A stretch of 5,855 nucleotides of DNA, taken from assembly GCA_900555345.1 (NCBI GenBank), contig USKS01000109.1:1-5855 (forward strand). Direction: 5' to 3'. The position numbers and the translations under genes were made by a program. Of this stretch, positions 1 to 5,247 are shown in pieces. The stretch is from an uncultured Eubacteriales bacterium (GTDB taxonomy: Bacteria > Bacillota_A > Clostridia > Oscillospirales > CAG-272). Under the pieces are notes generated by a model. It saw only the letters and a program-made list of their open reading frames with translations. It had not been told where the DNA came from and ran no database searches. Positions within the stretch are counted from its first letter, which is position 1. Every line of letters begins with the position of its first letter.

Positions 1-392
1 ACACGGGTAAGAATATTTTCTGCGAAAAGGCACTTGCAGCGGATACGGCGTCATGCTATAATATCAAAAAAACCATTGAAAAATACGGTGTGGATTTCGT
101 TATCTCCCTTTTCCGGAAGTTCGAGAGCCTGCCGCTTACGGTAAAGCGCATGGTTGACAGCGTGGAACTGGAAAAGCTGAACTACTTTCGCTTCCGCAAC
201 TGTCATAACGGCTCGTCAACGCACTGGCTGCCCGCTTTGCAAGTATAATCTCGTGAAGAATTCAAGCCCCGTCCCATCATACAGTTTCTCACGGGGAATA
301 TTCTTGACGGCTGCGGCATAGACGATGCCATAGAGCTTACAAAGATGATGGAGGGCGCATACGCCGCAGCTGCCCGCGCCAAGGGGTTCTGA
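1..392 (+). pseudogene. Broken Gfo/Idh/MocA-family oxidoreductase (5' end outside window, central part missing, in-frame stop)
   Basis: Reading from base 3, the frame begins TGKNIFCEKALAAD. This matches the conserved GKxVxCEKPLA segment that follows the Rossmann fold in Gfo/Idh/MocA sugar dehydrogenases, with Ala in place of the usual Pro after EK. The homologous-looking sequence continues through FRFRNCHNGSSTHWLPA (to about base 239). A TAA then falls in frame at 246-248. The same frame continues as SREEFKPRPIIQFLTGN and GCGIDDAIELTKMMEGAY and ends at TGA 390-392, which is the normal C-terminal end of this family. Only about 45 residues follow the TAA, whereas full members (about 330-380 residues) have well over 100 between the NCHNG-type region and the C-terminus, so I infer an internal deletion plus a nonsense codon. 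The SREE after the stop may still belong to the N-terminal part, which would put the junction near 255-263. Intact members are NAD(P)-dependent dehydrogenases or related sugar-modifying enzymes. An assembly error is the main alternative. Confidence 0.75.
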
Positions 393-423
393 CGCATAAC
401 GCGGTGCGCCGAAACGAAATAAC

Positions 424-454
424 GCACGGCTTCCCCGAAGCGGCGAAGCCGTGC
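424..454 (+). other. Perfect 10-bp stem-loop between the broken oxidoreductase and melA
   Basis: GCACGGCTTC (424-433) and GAAGCCGTGC (445-454) are exact inverted repeats around an 11-base loop. The hairpin lies 32 bases after the pseudogene stop and ends 25 bases before the melA start. On the plus strand the stem is followed by TTGTAT, not a clean T run, so it is at best a weak intrinsic terminator. It could instead be an mRNA-stabilising or processing structure between two cotranscribed genes. Either role is inference. Confidence 0.55.
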
Positions 455-463
455 TTGTATACG

Positions 464-469
464 AAAGGA
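464..469 (+). promoter_or_regulatory. Ribosome binding site of melA
   Basis: AAAGGA lies 10 bases before the ATG at 480. It supports this start for the GH4 gene. I see no convincing -35/-10 pair in 393-479, so transcription may start further upstream. Confidence 0.7.
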
Positions 470-479
470 CAACATATAT

Positions 480-1811
480 ATGGGAAAGATCACTTTTCTC
501 GGAGCGGGCTCCACGGTTTTTGCCAAAAACATCATCGGCGACTGCATGCTGACGCCGTCTTTGTGCGAGTTTGAGATCGCGCTGTACGATATAGATCCGC
601 AGCGCCTTGAGGATTCGTACAACATGGTGTGCGCGCTGAACAGGAACATCAACGAAAACAGAAGCAGGATTACAAAGCACCTTGGCGTCGAAAACAGAAA
701 AGACGCTCTGCGCGGCGCGACATTTGCCGTAAACGCCATACAGGTCGGCGGATACGAGCCCTGCACCGTTACGGATTTTGAAATCCCGAAAAAATACGGT
801 CTGCGTCAGACCATTGCGGATACAACGGGAGTCGGCGGTATATTCAGAGCTCTGCGTACCATTCCCGTAATGGAGGGCATAGCGCGGGATATGGAGGCGG
901 TATGCCCCGAGTGCCTGCTTATAAACTACACAAATCCCATGGCAATGGTCACGGGATATATGGGGCGTTACAGTAAAATTCAGACCGTGGGTCTCTGCCA
1001 CAGCGTTCAGGTCTGTGCGCATACGGTGCTCAAGGTGCTCGATATTCCGTTTACCGAGCCGCTTTATGAAAACATAGCGGGCATAAACCATATGTCGTGG
1101 CTTCTGGAGCTGCGCAGCGGCGACGGAACCGACCTCTATCCCGAAATACGCCGCAGGGCAAACCTTGTGCTCGAGGGAAAGATGAAATGCGAATACAAGG
1201 ATCTTGTGCGTCTTGAATATGTGAGACGGCTCGGGTACTATGTTACAGAGTCCAGCGAGCACAGCGCCGAGTACAACAACTTCTTCATCAAAAACGCGTA
1301 TCCAGAGCTTATAGATCGGTATCAGATACCACTTGACGAGTATCTCAGAAGGTGCGTAAATAATATAGAAGAGTGGGAGAGGGAGCGCCCGAGATACATA
1401 TCCGGCGACATTACCCACAAAAAGACCTATGAGTACGCGGCGGGACTTATGGAGGCGGTAATAACCGACGTCCCCATGAAGATCGGCGGCAACGTTATAA
1501 ACAGAGGCGCGATCCCCAACCTGCCGCCCGAGGCATGCGTTGAGGTCGCCTGTCTTGTAAACCACGAGGGCGTTCAGCCCTGTATGCAGAAGCCCCTGCC
1601 CACAATATGCGCCGCCATGAACATGACGGAGATAAATGTTCAGCTTCTGGCAATAGAGGCTGCCATAGAGCAAAAGCGCGACAAGGTATACCGGGCTGTT
1701 ATGCTCGACCCCCATGCATCCTCCGAGCTTACCATATCGAAGATAGTCGATATGTGCGACGAGATGATGGAAAAGCACCACGCGGACGGATATATGCCCG
1801 TATATCACTGA
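480..1811 (+). CDS. melA: Alpha-galactosidase, glycoside hydrolase family 4 (MelA type)
   Basis: A 443-residue cytoplasmic enzyme, close to the roughly 450 residues of E. coli MelA. It would release galactose from alpha-galactosides such as melibiose. GH4 enzymes are unusual glycosidases: they need NAD+ and a divalent metal, usually Mn2+, and act by oxidation at C3 followed by elimination. The N-terminus has the dinucleotide-binding GAGSTVF (8-14) and the acidic LYDID (35-39) at the end of the second strand. The MelA-like block GGYEPCTVTDFE spans 90-101. INYTNPMAM is at 148-156. The CHSV motif (173-176), typical of the alpha-galactosidase branch of GH4, supplies the metal ligand Cys173, and GINHM (201-205) supplies His204. 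The TESSEHSAEY block is at 256-265. No signal peptide is seen. All key residues are present, so it should be active. No transporter or regulator is visible beside it; its only plus-strand neighbour is the broken oxidoreductase. A related alpha-glycoside substrate is the main alternative. Confidence 0.93.
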   Translation: MGKITFLGAGSTVFAKNIIGDCMLTPSLCEFEIALYDIDPQRLEDSYNMVCALNRNINENRSRITKHLGVENRKDALRGATFAVNAIQVGGYEPCTVTDFEIPKKYGLRQTIADTTGVGGIFRALRTIPVMEGIARDMEAVCPECLLINYTNPMAMVTGYMGRYSKIQTVGLCHSVQVCAHTVLKVLDIPFTEPLYENIAGINHMSWLLELRSGDGTDLYPEIRRRANLVLEGKMKCEYKDLVRLEYVRRLGYYVTESSEHSAEYNNFFIKNAYPELIDRYQIPLDEYLRRCVNNIEEWERERPRYISGDITHKKTYEYAAGLMEAVITDVPMKIGGNVINRGAIPNLPPEACVEVACLVNHEGVQPCMQKPLPTICAAMNMTEINVQLLAIEAAIEQKRDKVYRAVMLDPHASSELTISKIVDMCDEMMEKHHADGYMPVYH

Positions 1812-1816
1812 TAAGT

Positions 1817-1851
1817 AAAAAACAGGACTGCCGCAGCAGTCCTGTTTTTTT
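1817..1851. terminator. Bidirectional intrinsic terminator between melA and the glycosylase gene
   Basis: The stem CAGGACTGC (1823-1831) pairs exactly with GCAGTCCTG (1836-1844) around the four-base loop CGCA. It is flanked by six A on the left (1817-1822) and seven T on the right (1845-1851). The T run ends plus-strand transcripts from melA, and the A run becomes a U run for minus-strand transcripts from the glycosylase gene, whose stop is only 12 bases away. It therefore serves two convergent units. Confidence 0.93.
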
Positions 1852-1862
1852 GATAGAAATAT

Positions 1863-2426
1863 TCAGCCTTCGGTGTGCAGGCCGCTGTCGAGGATGTGCT
1901 TGATCTTCTTCATATCACGGTACATTTCCTCGTTTTTTCTCGGGTCACGCAGAAGTGCAGAGGGATGGTACACCGCGCTTATAAGAAACGCGCCGCGTTT
2001 GTATACGGTTCCATGGGATTTCGTAATACGGAAATCAGGGTCAATAAGCCGCATGGCGGCTATTCTGCCGAGGCAAACTATCATTTTGGGCCGCACAAGC
2101 TTTACCTGCTCTCTCAGATATCCGATGCAGGCGTCCTGCTCCTCCGGCAGGGGATCGCGGTTTGCCGGCGGGCGGCACTTCAGGATATTTGCGATATAAA
2201 CTCTCTCACGGTCAATGCCCACGGCGGCAAGAAAACGGTCAAGATGCTGTCCGGCTGCCCCCACAAAGGGGATTCCGGTCGCGTCTTCCTGTGCACCCGG
2301 CGCCTCGCCCACAAACATAAGATCGGCAGTTTTGCTGCCCGTGCCGAAAACGCAGTTTGTGCGAGTTGAGCCCAGCGCGCATTTGCGGCAGCTCTCGCAT
2401 TCGGCTTTAAGACTTTCCCAGTCCAT
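1863..2426 (-). CDS. Family-4 uracil-DNA glycosylase with iron-sulfur cluster
   Basis: A 187-residue protein that excises uracil from DNA, the first step of base-excision repair of deaminated cytosine. Motif 1 reads GEAPGAQED (40-48), followed by TGIPFVGAAG (50-59). YIANILKCRPP spans 77-87, and motif 2 contains YHPS (153-156). By comparison with the known Thermotoga family-4 enzyme, the four cluster cysteines are Cys13, Cys16, Cys84 and Cys100; an extra cysteine sits at 10. Length is typical of the family. The open frame runs on upstream to 2723, but that extension would overlap mtnN in another frame and has no family similarity. The chosen ATG at 2426 has an excellent AAAGGAGG six bases away plus AG. 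It is the last gene of the luxS-mtnN-glycosylase run, 32 bases after mtnN, and ends at the two-way terminator. No functional link to SAH recycling is evident. Confidence 0.93.
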   Translation of the reverse strand: MDWESLKAECESCRKCALGSTRTNCVFGTGSKTADLMFVGEAPGAQEDATGIPFVGAAGQHLDRFLAAVGIDRERVYIANILKCRPPANRDPLPEEQDACIGYLREQVKLVRPKMIVCLGRIAAMRLIDPDFRITKSHGTVYKRGAFLISAVYHPSALLRDPRKNEEMYRDMKKIKHILDSGLHTEG

Positions 2427-2432
2427 ATCGCT

Positions 2433-2440
2433 CCTCCTTT
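2433..2440 (-). promoter_or_regulatory. Ribosome binding site that fixes the glycosylase start
   Basis: On the minus strand AAAGGAGG lies just ahead of the ATG at 2426. This near-perfect site decides the start against the longer upstream open frame. Confidence 0.85.
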
Positions 2441-2458
2441 CAGACCGTTTTGGCGGGG

Positions 2459-3160
2459 TCAGATCCTTTTTATAAATTCGATCGCTGCAGCGGAGGAGAT
2501 GTCGGCAGCCGCTTTGGCAAAAGAGGGATAATCCTCTGCGGCATTGCCGTTGTCGGACACTGTGCGCAGTATGCCGAAGGGAACTTTGTTTACATAGCAT
2601 ACCTGACCGACTGCCGCGCCCTCCATTTCGCAGGCGGCTGCCCCGAAGGTCTTTTTTATATTCTCTCTGCTTTCGCTGTCGGTAACAAATATGTCGCCGG
2701 AGGCTATCCTGCCGCAAACGCAATGGGCTCCCGCAGCCTCTGACGCTGCTTTTAGAGTGTCACGCACTTTTTCATCGCAGGGAATATATATCATATTTAT
2801 ACCGGAGATCATGCCGACGGGGTCGCCTATAGCCGAGGTGTCCATATCGTGCTGCACAACGCTGTCGGCAATGACTGTGTCAAGAACGTGAAGACCGTCC
2901 GTAAGCCCGCCTGCAACGCCGGAGTTGATAATAAATTCCGGGTGATAGTGCAGTATCATCGTCTGCGTGCACATAGCCGCAAAGACCTTACCTACGCCGC
3001 ACACGGCGCAGACGACTTTTTTATGGTGCAGGGTTCCCGCCGTAAATTCAATTGAGCCGACCGTTTCGCTGTGCGCACCGACGAGAGCGGCTTTTATTCG
3101 GTCAAGCTCTATCTGCATGGCGCAGATTATGCCGACGGCGCAATTTTCACTTTGTGTCAT
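2459..3160 (-). CDS. mtnN: 5'-methylthioadenosine/S-adenosylhomocysteine nucleosidase (MTAN, Pfs)
   Basis: A 233-residue cytoplasmic enzyme, the same size as E. coli MtnN (232). It cleaves adenine from S-adenosylhomocysteine, 5'-methylthioadenosine and 5'-deoxyadenosine, relieving product inhibition of methyltransferases and radical-SAM enzymes. Features in order: VGIICAMQIELD (9-20), in which Glu18 corresponds to catalytic Glu12 of the E. coli protein; the glycine-rich CGVGKV (54-59); FIINSGVAGGL (76-86); SGDIF (154-158); the substrate-binding CEMEGAAV (177-184), in which Glu180 corresponds to Glu174; and RTVSDN (199-204), with Asp203 as the catalytic acid (Asp197 in E. coli). The usual MEEE is MQIE here, but the catalytic Glu is kept. 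The start codon lies inside the 3' end of luxS, a 14-base overlap, with AAAGGCGG nine bases upstream. Its product S-ribosylhomocysteine is the LuxS substrate. Confidence 0.95.
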   Translation of the reverse strand: MTQSENCAVGIICAMQIELDRIKAALVGAHSETVGSIEFTAGTLHHKKVVCAVCGVGKVFAAMCTQTMILHYHPEFIINSGVAGGLTDGLHVLDTVIADSVVQHDMDTSAIGDPVGMISGINMIYIPCDEKVRDTLKAASEAAGAHCVCGRIASGDIFVTDSESRENIKKTFGAAACEMEGAAVGQVCYVNKVPFGILRTVSDNGNAAEDYPSFAKAAADISSAAAIEFIKRI

Positions 3161-3617
3161 ATCGCAGATCCGCCTTTCCTTCGGCCTCGCGCGCCTTCAG
3201 CGCGTCAAGATACCGCTTTGCCTCGCGCTTTGCCGCACCGAGGTCAAGCTCAAGCCAGTTGCCGCACTCAACGGGGGATGCGCCGAACATTTCTCCGTCG
3301 TGACTGATAATGCTTTCGAGCGTTTCTTTCACATAGCCGTATGCCTCGCTGTCGGTGCAGCCGCGCATGAGAAGATAAAATCCCGTGCGGCAGCCCATGG
3401 GACCGAAGTATATGACATTTTTGCCGAGGGCACCGCCGCGGGCGTATGTGGCAAACATATGCTCCACGGAGTGCATGGTTATGTTGTCCATGTAGTCGCC
3501 GCAGTTGGGGCGGCGCGTGCGCAGATCGTAGGTCACGATGTCGCCGTCCGTTCTTGAAACGTACATGCCGGGCACGATATATCTGTGATCTACCTGAAAG
3601 CTTGCGATTTTTTCCAT
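3147..3617 (-). CDS. luxS: S-ribosylhomocysteine lyase (LuxS, autoinducer-2 synthesis)
   Basis: A 156-residue enzyme, the usual LuxS length. It splits S-ribosylhomocysteine into homocysteine and 4,5-dihydroxy-2,3-pentanedione, which cyclises to autoinducer-2. The metal site is HSVEH (49-53), with His49, the catalytic Glu52 and His53, plus Cys118 in ECGNW (117-121). The catalytic cysteine is Cys76 in GPMGCRTGFY (72-81). These match His54, Glu57, His58, Cys126 and Cys84 of the Bacillus subtilis enzyme. The frame stays open up to 3671, but those extra residues would come from the terminator-like hairpin region and do not resemble LuxS. The ATG at 3617 has AAAGGA seven bases ahead and begins MEKIASFQVDH, a normal LuxS start. 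The 3' end overlaps mtnN by 14 bases, which suggests translational coupling of two consecutive steps. AI-2 signalling in this organism is not shown; the gene may serve only SAH recycling. Confidence 0.96.
   Translation of the reverse strand: MEKIASFQVDHRYIVPGMYVSRTDGDIVTYDLRTRRPNCGDYMDNITMHSVEHMFATYARGGALGKNVIYFGPMGCRTGFYLLMRGCTDSEAYGYVKETLESIISHDGEMFGASPVECGNWLELDLGAAKREAKRYLDALKAREAEGKADLRYDTK
3170..3177 (-). promoter_or_regulatory. Ribosome binding site of mtnN inside luxS
   Basis: AAAGGCGG on the minus strand, one mismatch from AAAGGAGG, lies nine bases before the mtnN ATG and within the last codons of luxS. It supports the overlapping start. Confidence 0.55.
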
Positions 3618-3623
3618 AGTATG

Positions 3624-3629
3624 TCCTTT
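3624..3629 (-). promoter_or_regulatory. Ribosome binding site of luxS
   Basis: AAAGGA on the minus strand lies six bases from the luxS ATG at 3617 and supports it over the upstream in-frame codons. It starts only 15 bases after the hairpin at 3645-3678. Confidence 0.7.
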
Positions 3630-3644
3630 ATTGTGAGATGAAAA

Positions 3645-3678
3645 CGGGGACTTTGCCGAAAAACAGCTCAAGTCCCCG
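3645..3678 (-). terminator. Terminator-like hairpin between the SorE-like gene and luxS
   Basis: On the minus strand CGGGGACTT (3678-3670) pairs exactly with AAGTCCCCG (3653-3645) around a 16-base loop and is followed by TTTTCATC. This fits a moderate intrinsic terminator for the trpS-DUF3006-dehydrogenase run. The T run is short, so some read-through into luxS is plausible. Confidence 0.65.
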
Positions 3679-3682
3679 CGCC

Positions 3683-3700
3683 TCTGCCGGATCAGGCAGA
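3683..3700 (-). other. Short stem-loop just after the dehydrogenase stop
   Basis: TCTGCC (3683-3688) and GGCAGA (3695-3700) form a six-base-pair stem with a six-base loop, three bases past the stop codon of the dehydrogenase and four bases from the larger hairpin. Together they make two tandem hairpins in the dehydrogenase-luxS gap. The small one could be chance or part of the 3' end structure. Confidence 0.35.
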
Positions 3701-3703
3701 AAT

Positions 3704-4978
3704 TCAGTCGATCGTTGCTTCTTTGAGAATACGCTTTTCAGCCTCGGGGCACCACAGCTCGTTGTTTCTCTCGCAGATGTCCGCAAGATCGCGGAACAGA
3801 TCTGCGTGTTCGCCGCCCTTTTCGGCCTCGCTGCGGAAATCCGTGATAGCGGTAAGCGGCAGGTCTATGTGGGTGTATATAAGCTTTTTGCCGCCGGGTA
3901 TATGAGGCAGATTGAGCGTTGTGGGAGCGTCGGCGTTCAGACCGCCCACATGGGTGATCATGCAGGAGGGGTTGATCTTGCCCTCTTCCATAAGGCGCAG
4001 CGCCTCTTTCATGTCATCCGTATTTCCGCCGGACGTGCCGACGATGTGGGTGGAGCTGTAATGTACGTTATAGAAGTTGAACATCGCGGAGAACTGGTTG
4101 TTCGTGGGGCCCGCAAAGAAGTTCAGGCAGCCGTCGCGTCCGAGAAGCGCGTCGCCCATTTCCACAACGGGCTTTACGGGCGCAAATACAAATACGTCGT
4201 TGTATCCGTCGCCGCCGGTGAGAGCCTTCAGCTTTTCCGCCGCGTTTTCCATGTTTCCGGTGTTTATGTATTTAAGCTCAACGCCGTGCGCCTTTGCGTC
4301 CTCTATCGTAATAAGAGACGCAGCGCGGCTGAGACGGGCGTCGTCAATATCCGTCACAACGAGCAGACGGGGGCGGCGGGGACCGTGAATTGCGTAGTCG
4401 ACTGCGCCGAGACCCATAGGACCTGCGCCTGCAAGGATAGCCATTGCGCCGCCCTCAACGGTGCCCATATCGTGCACATATTTGCCGGGCGTTGTGTGAT
4501 AGCAGGCGTGGAAAGCGCCGACGATGCAGCTCATAGGCTCGGAAAGACTGCCGTAGTAGAAGGCTTCGCCCTTGTAGGGAAGCAGGCATCCGCACTCCAT
4601 TACCTCGTTGGGGATAACTACGTATGTAGCGCCGCCGCCGATGTTGCGGTACGAATATCCGGGAGCCGCAAGGCTGCCTTTGTAGTTTATGGCGGGCTGT
4701 ATGGAGAAACGGTCGCCGGGCTTGAACTCGCTCTGCCACTTTTTGCCGACCTCAATGATCTCGCCGCAGAACTCGTGACCCAGAATAATGGGGTTTTCCG
4801 CTACGTTGTCGGGCACTCTTTTGTGCGCCGCGCCCTGAAGTGCCGCTTTGTGCGACGACATGCAGATGCTGTCGGAAATAACTCTGGCGAGAATCTCGCC
4901 CTCGCCGATCTCGGGAAGCTCAAATTCCTCAAGCCTAAGATCGTTTACGCCGTAAAGTCTAACTGCTCTTGTTTTCAT
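3704..4978 (-). CDS. Zinc-dependent medium-chain dehydrogenase, L-sorbose-1-phosphate reductase (SorE)-like
   Basis: A 424-residue member of the zinc alcohol/polyol dehydrogenase (MDR) superfamily, longer than the usual 340-350. Catalytic zinc ligands are visible as Cys39 in SICMSSHKAA, His68-Glu69 in GHEFCGE, and Glu147 in LSEPMSC, the sorbitol-dehydrogenase-like arrangement. The four-cysteine structural zinc lobe is absent. The coenzyme fold shows AGAGPMGLGA (183-192), with Asp210 in VVTDIDD at the end of the next strand, which favours NAD(H) over NADP(H). HIVGTSGGNTDDM (311-323) and the C-terminal LPHIPGGKKLIYTHI (357-371) resemble, from memory, clostridial proteins annotated as L-sorbose-1-phosphate reductase, which interconvert L-sorbose 1-phosphate and glucitol 6-phosphate. 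The exact substrate is uncertain. The frame is open to 5191, but the ATG at 4978 (MKTRAVRLYG) has AAGAGG next to it and avoids overlapping the preceding gene. It lies 10 bases after the DUF3006-like gene. Confidence 0.85.
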   Translation of the reverse strand: MKTRAVRLYGVNDLRLEEFELPEIGEGEILARVISDSICMSSHKAALQGAAHKRVPDNVAENPIILGHEFCGEIIEVGKKWQSEFKPGDRFSIQPAINYKGSLAAPGYSYRNIGGGATYVVIPNEVMECGCLLPYKGEAFYYGSLSEPMSCIVGAFHACYHTTPGKYVHDMGTVEGGAMAILAGAGPMGLGAVDYAIHGPRRPRLLVVTDIDDARLSRAASLITIEDAKAHGVELKYINTGNMENAAEKLKALTGGDGYNDVFVFAPVKPVVEMGDALLGRDGCLNFFAGPTNNQFSAMFNFYNVHYSSTHIVGTSGGNTDDMKEALRLMEEGKINPSCMITHVGGLNADAPTTLNLPHIPGGKKLIYTHIDLPLTAITDFRSEAEKGGEHADLFRDLADICERNNELWCPEAEKRILKEATID

Positions 4979-4984
4979 TTTGTA

Positions 4985-4990
4985 CCTCTT
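4985..4990 (-). promoter_or_regulatory. Ribosome binding site of the SorE-like gene, overlapping the previous stop codon
   Basis: AAGAGG on the minus strand shares bases with the TAA stop of the upstream small gene and sits six bases before the ATG at 4978. It fixes that start and suggests that ribosomes finishing the small gene may re-initiate here. Confidence 0.65.
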
Positions 4991-5246
4991 ATTTATTTCT
5001 GTCTTTGCTTTCTTTGAACAGCCGCGCAAGCCGCGCCGCATTGTCGCCGCACGCCTCTCTTTCCTCAAATGCCGTAACGCGGCCGCCGTGTATAACGGCT
5101 GTGTATGCTTTTCCCTCGCAAAGCCCGGGAAAATCGCGGCAGTCCGTCTCAAACGGCGCGCCGCCGCCCTCGGGTACGATGACCGCAACATTTCCCTCTA
5201 TGCGGTCCACCGCGCAGTCGAGCCGCCGTGTATCATCCGTTGCCAT
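4989..5246 (-). CDS. Small DUF3006-like protein of unknown function
   Basis: An 85-residue protein. The segment DCAVDRIEGNVAVIVPEGG (10-28), followed by a short loop, a Gly-Lys turn (EGKAYTAVIHGGRVTAFEE, 44-62) and a charged helical tail (ARLARLFKESKDRNK), matches the DUF3006 pattern as I remember it: a VDRxEGxxAV strand pair, an EGD/EGK turn, and a C-terminal helix ending in a Leu-Phe-Lys-like stretch. It is probably a small soluble beta-rich domain; no signal peptide or membrane segment is seen. Four cysteines (11, 36, 43, 66) have no recognised spacing. The ATG lies one base after the trpS stop (TGATATG), with no clear ribosome binding site of its own, so its translation probably depends on trpS. 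Family assignment is moderate; function is unknown. Confidence 0.75.
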   Translation of the reverse strand: MATDDTRRLDCAVDRIEGNVAVIVPEGGGAPFETDCRDFPGLCEGKAYTAVIHGGRVTAFEEREACGDNAARLARLFKESKDRNK

Positions 5247-5247
5247 A

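Noticed and set aside
246..248. The in-frame TAA read as a recoded amino acid.
   Set aside because: TAA recoding is not known for bacteria of this type, the gene also lacks its central segment, and every other gene here uses TAA or TGA as normal stops.
304..332. TTGACG followed 17 bases later by GCCATA as a possible melA promoter.
   Set aside because: The -10 match is poor, and the bases encode conserved C-terminal residues of the oxidoreductase remnant, which explains them better.
216..1808. A 530-codon open frame on the minus strand, opposite melA and the pseudogene region.
   Set aside because: It runs antisense to melA, which has unmistakable GH4 motifs. Its translation has no recognisable domain and reflects the codon bias of the real gene.
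2427..2723. A 99-residue N-terminal extension of the uracil-DNA glycosylase.
   Set aside because: It overlaps the mtnN coding region in another frame, is rich in Arg and Ser with no family match, and a near-perfect ribosome binding site sits before the internal ATG at 2426.
3618..3644. CACAAT upstream of luxS as a possible -10 element.
   Set aside because: There is no acceptable -35 element at the right distance, and a start there would leave almost no leader before the ribosome binding site.
3618..3671. An 18-residue N-terminal extension of LuxS.
   Set aside because: It would translate the terminator-like hairpin. The ATG at 3617 has its own ribosome binding site and gives the normal LuxS length.
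3638..5017. A 459-codon open frame on the plus strand, opposite the SorE-like gene.
   Set aside because: It is antisense to a gene with clear zinc and Rossmann motifs, and its protein is a low-meaning run rich in Ala, Val and Arg. It has no ribosome binding site and would begin inside the terminator-like hairpin.
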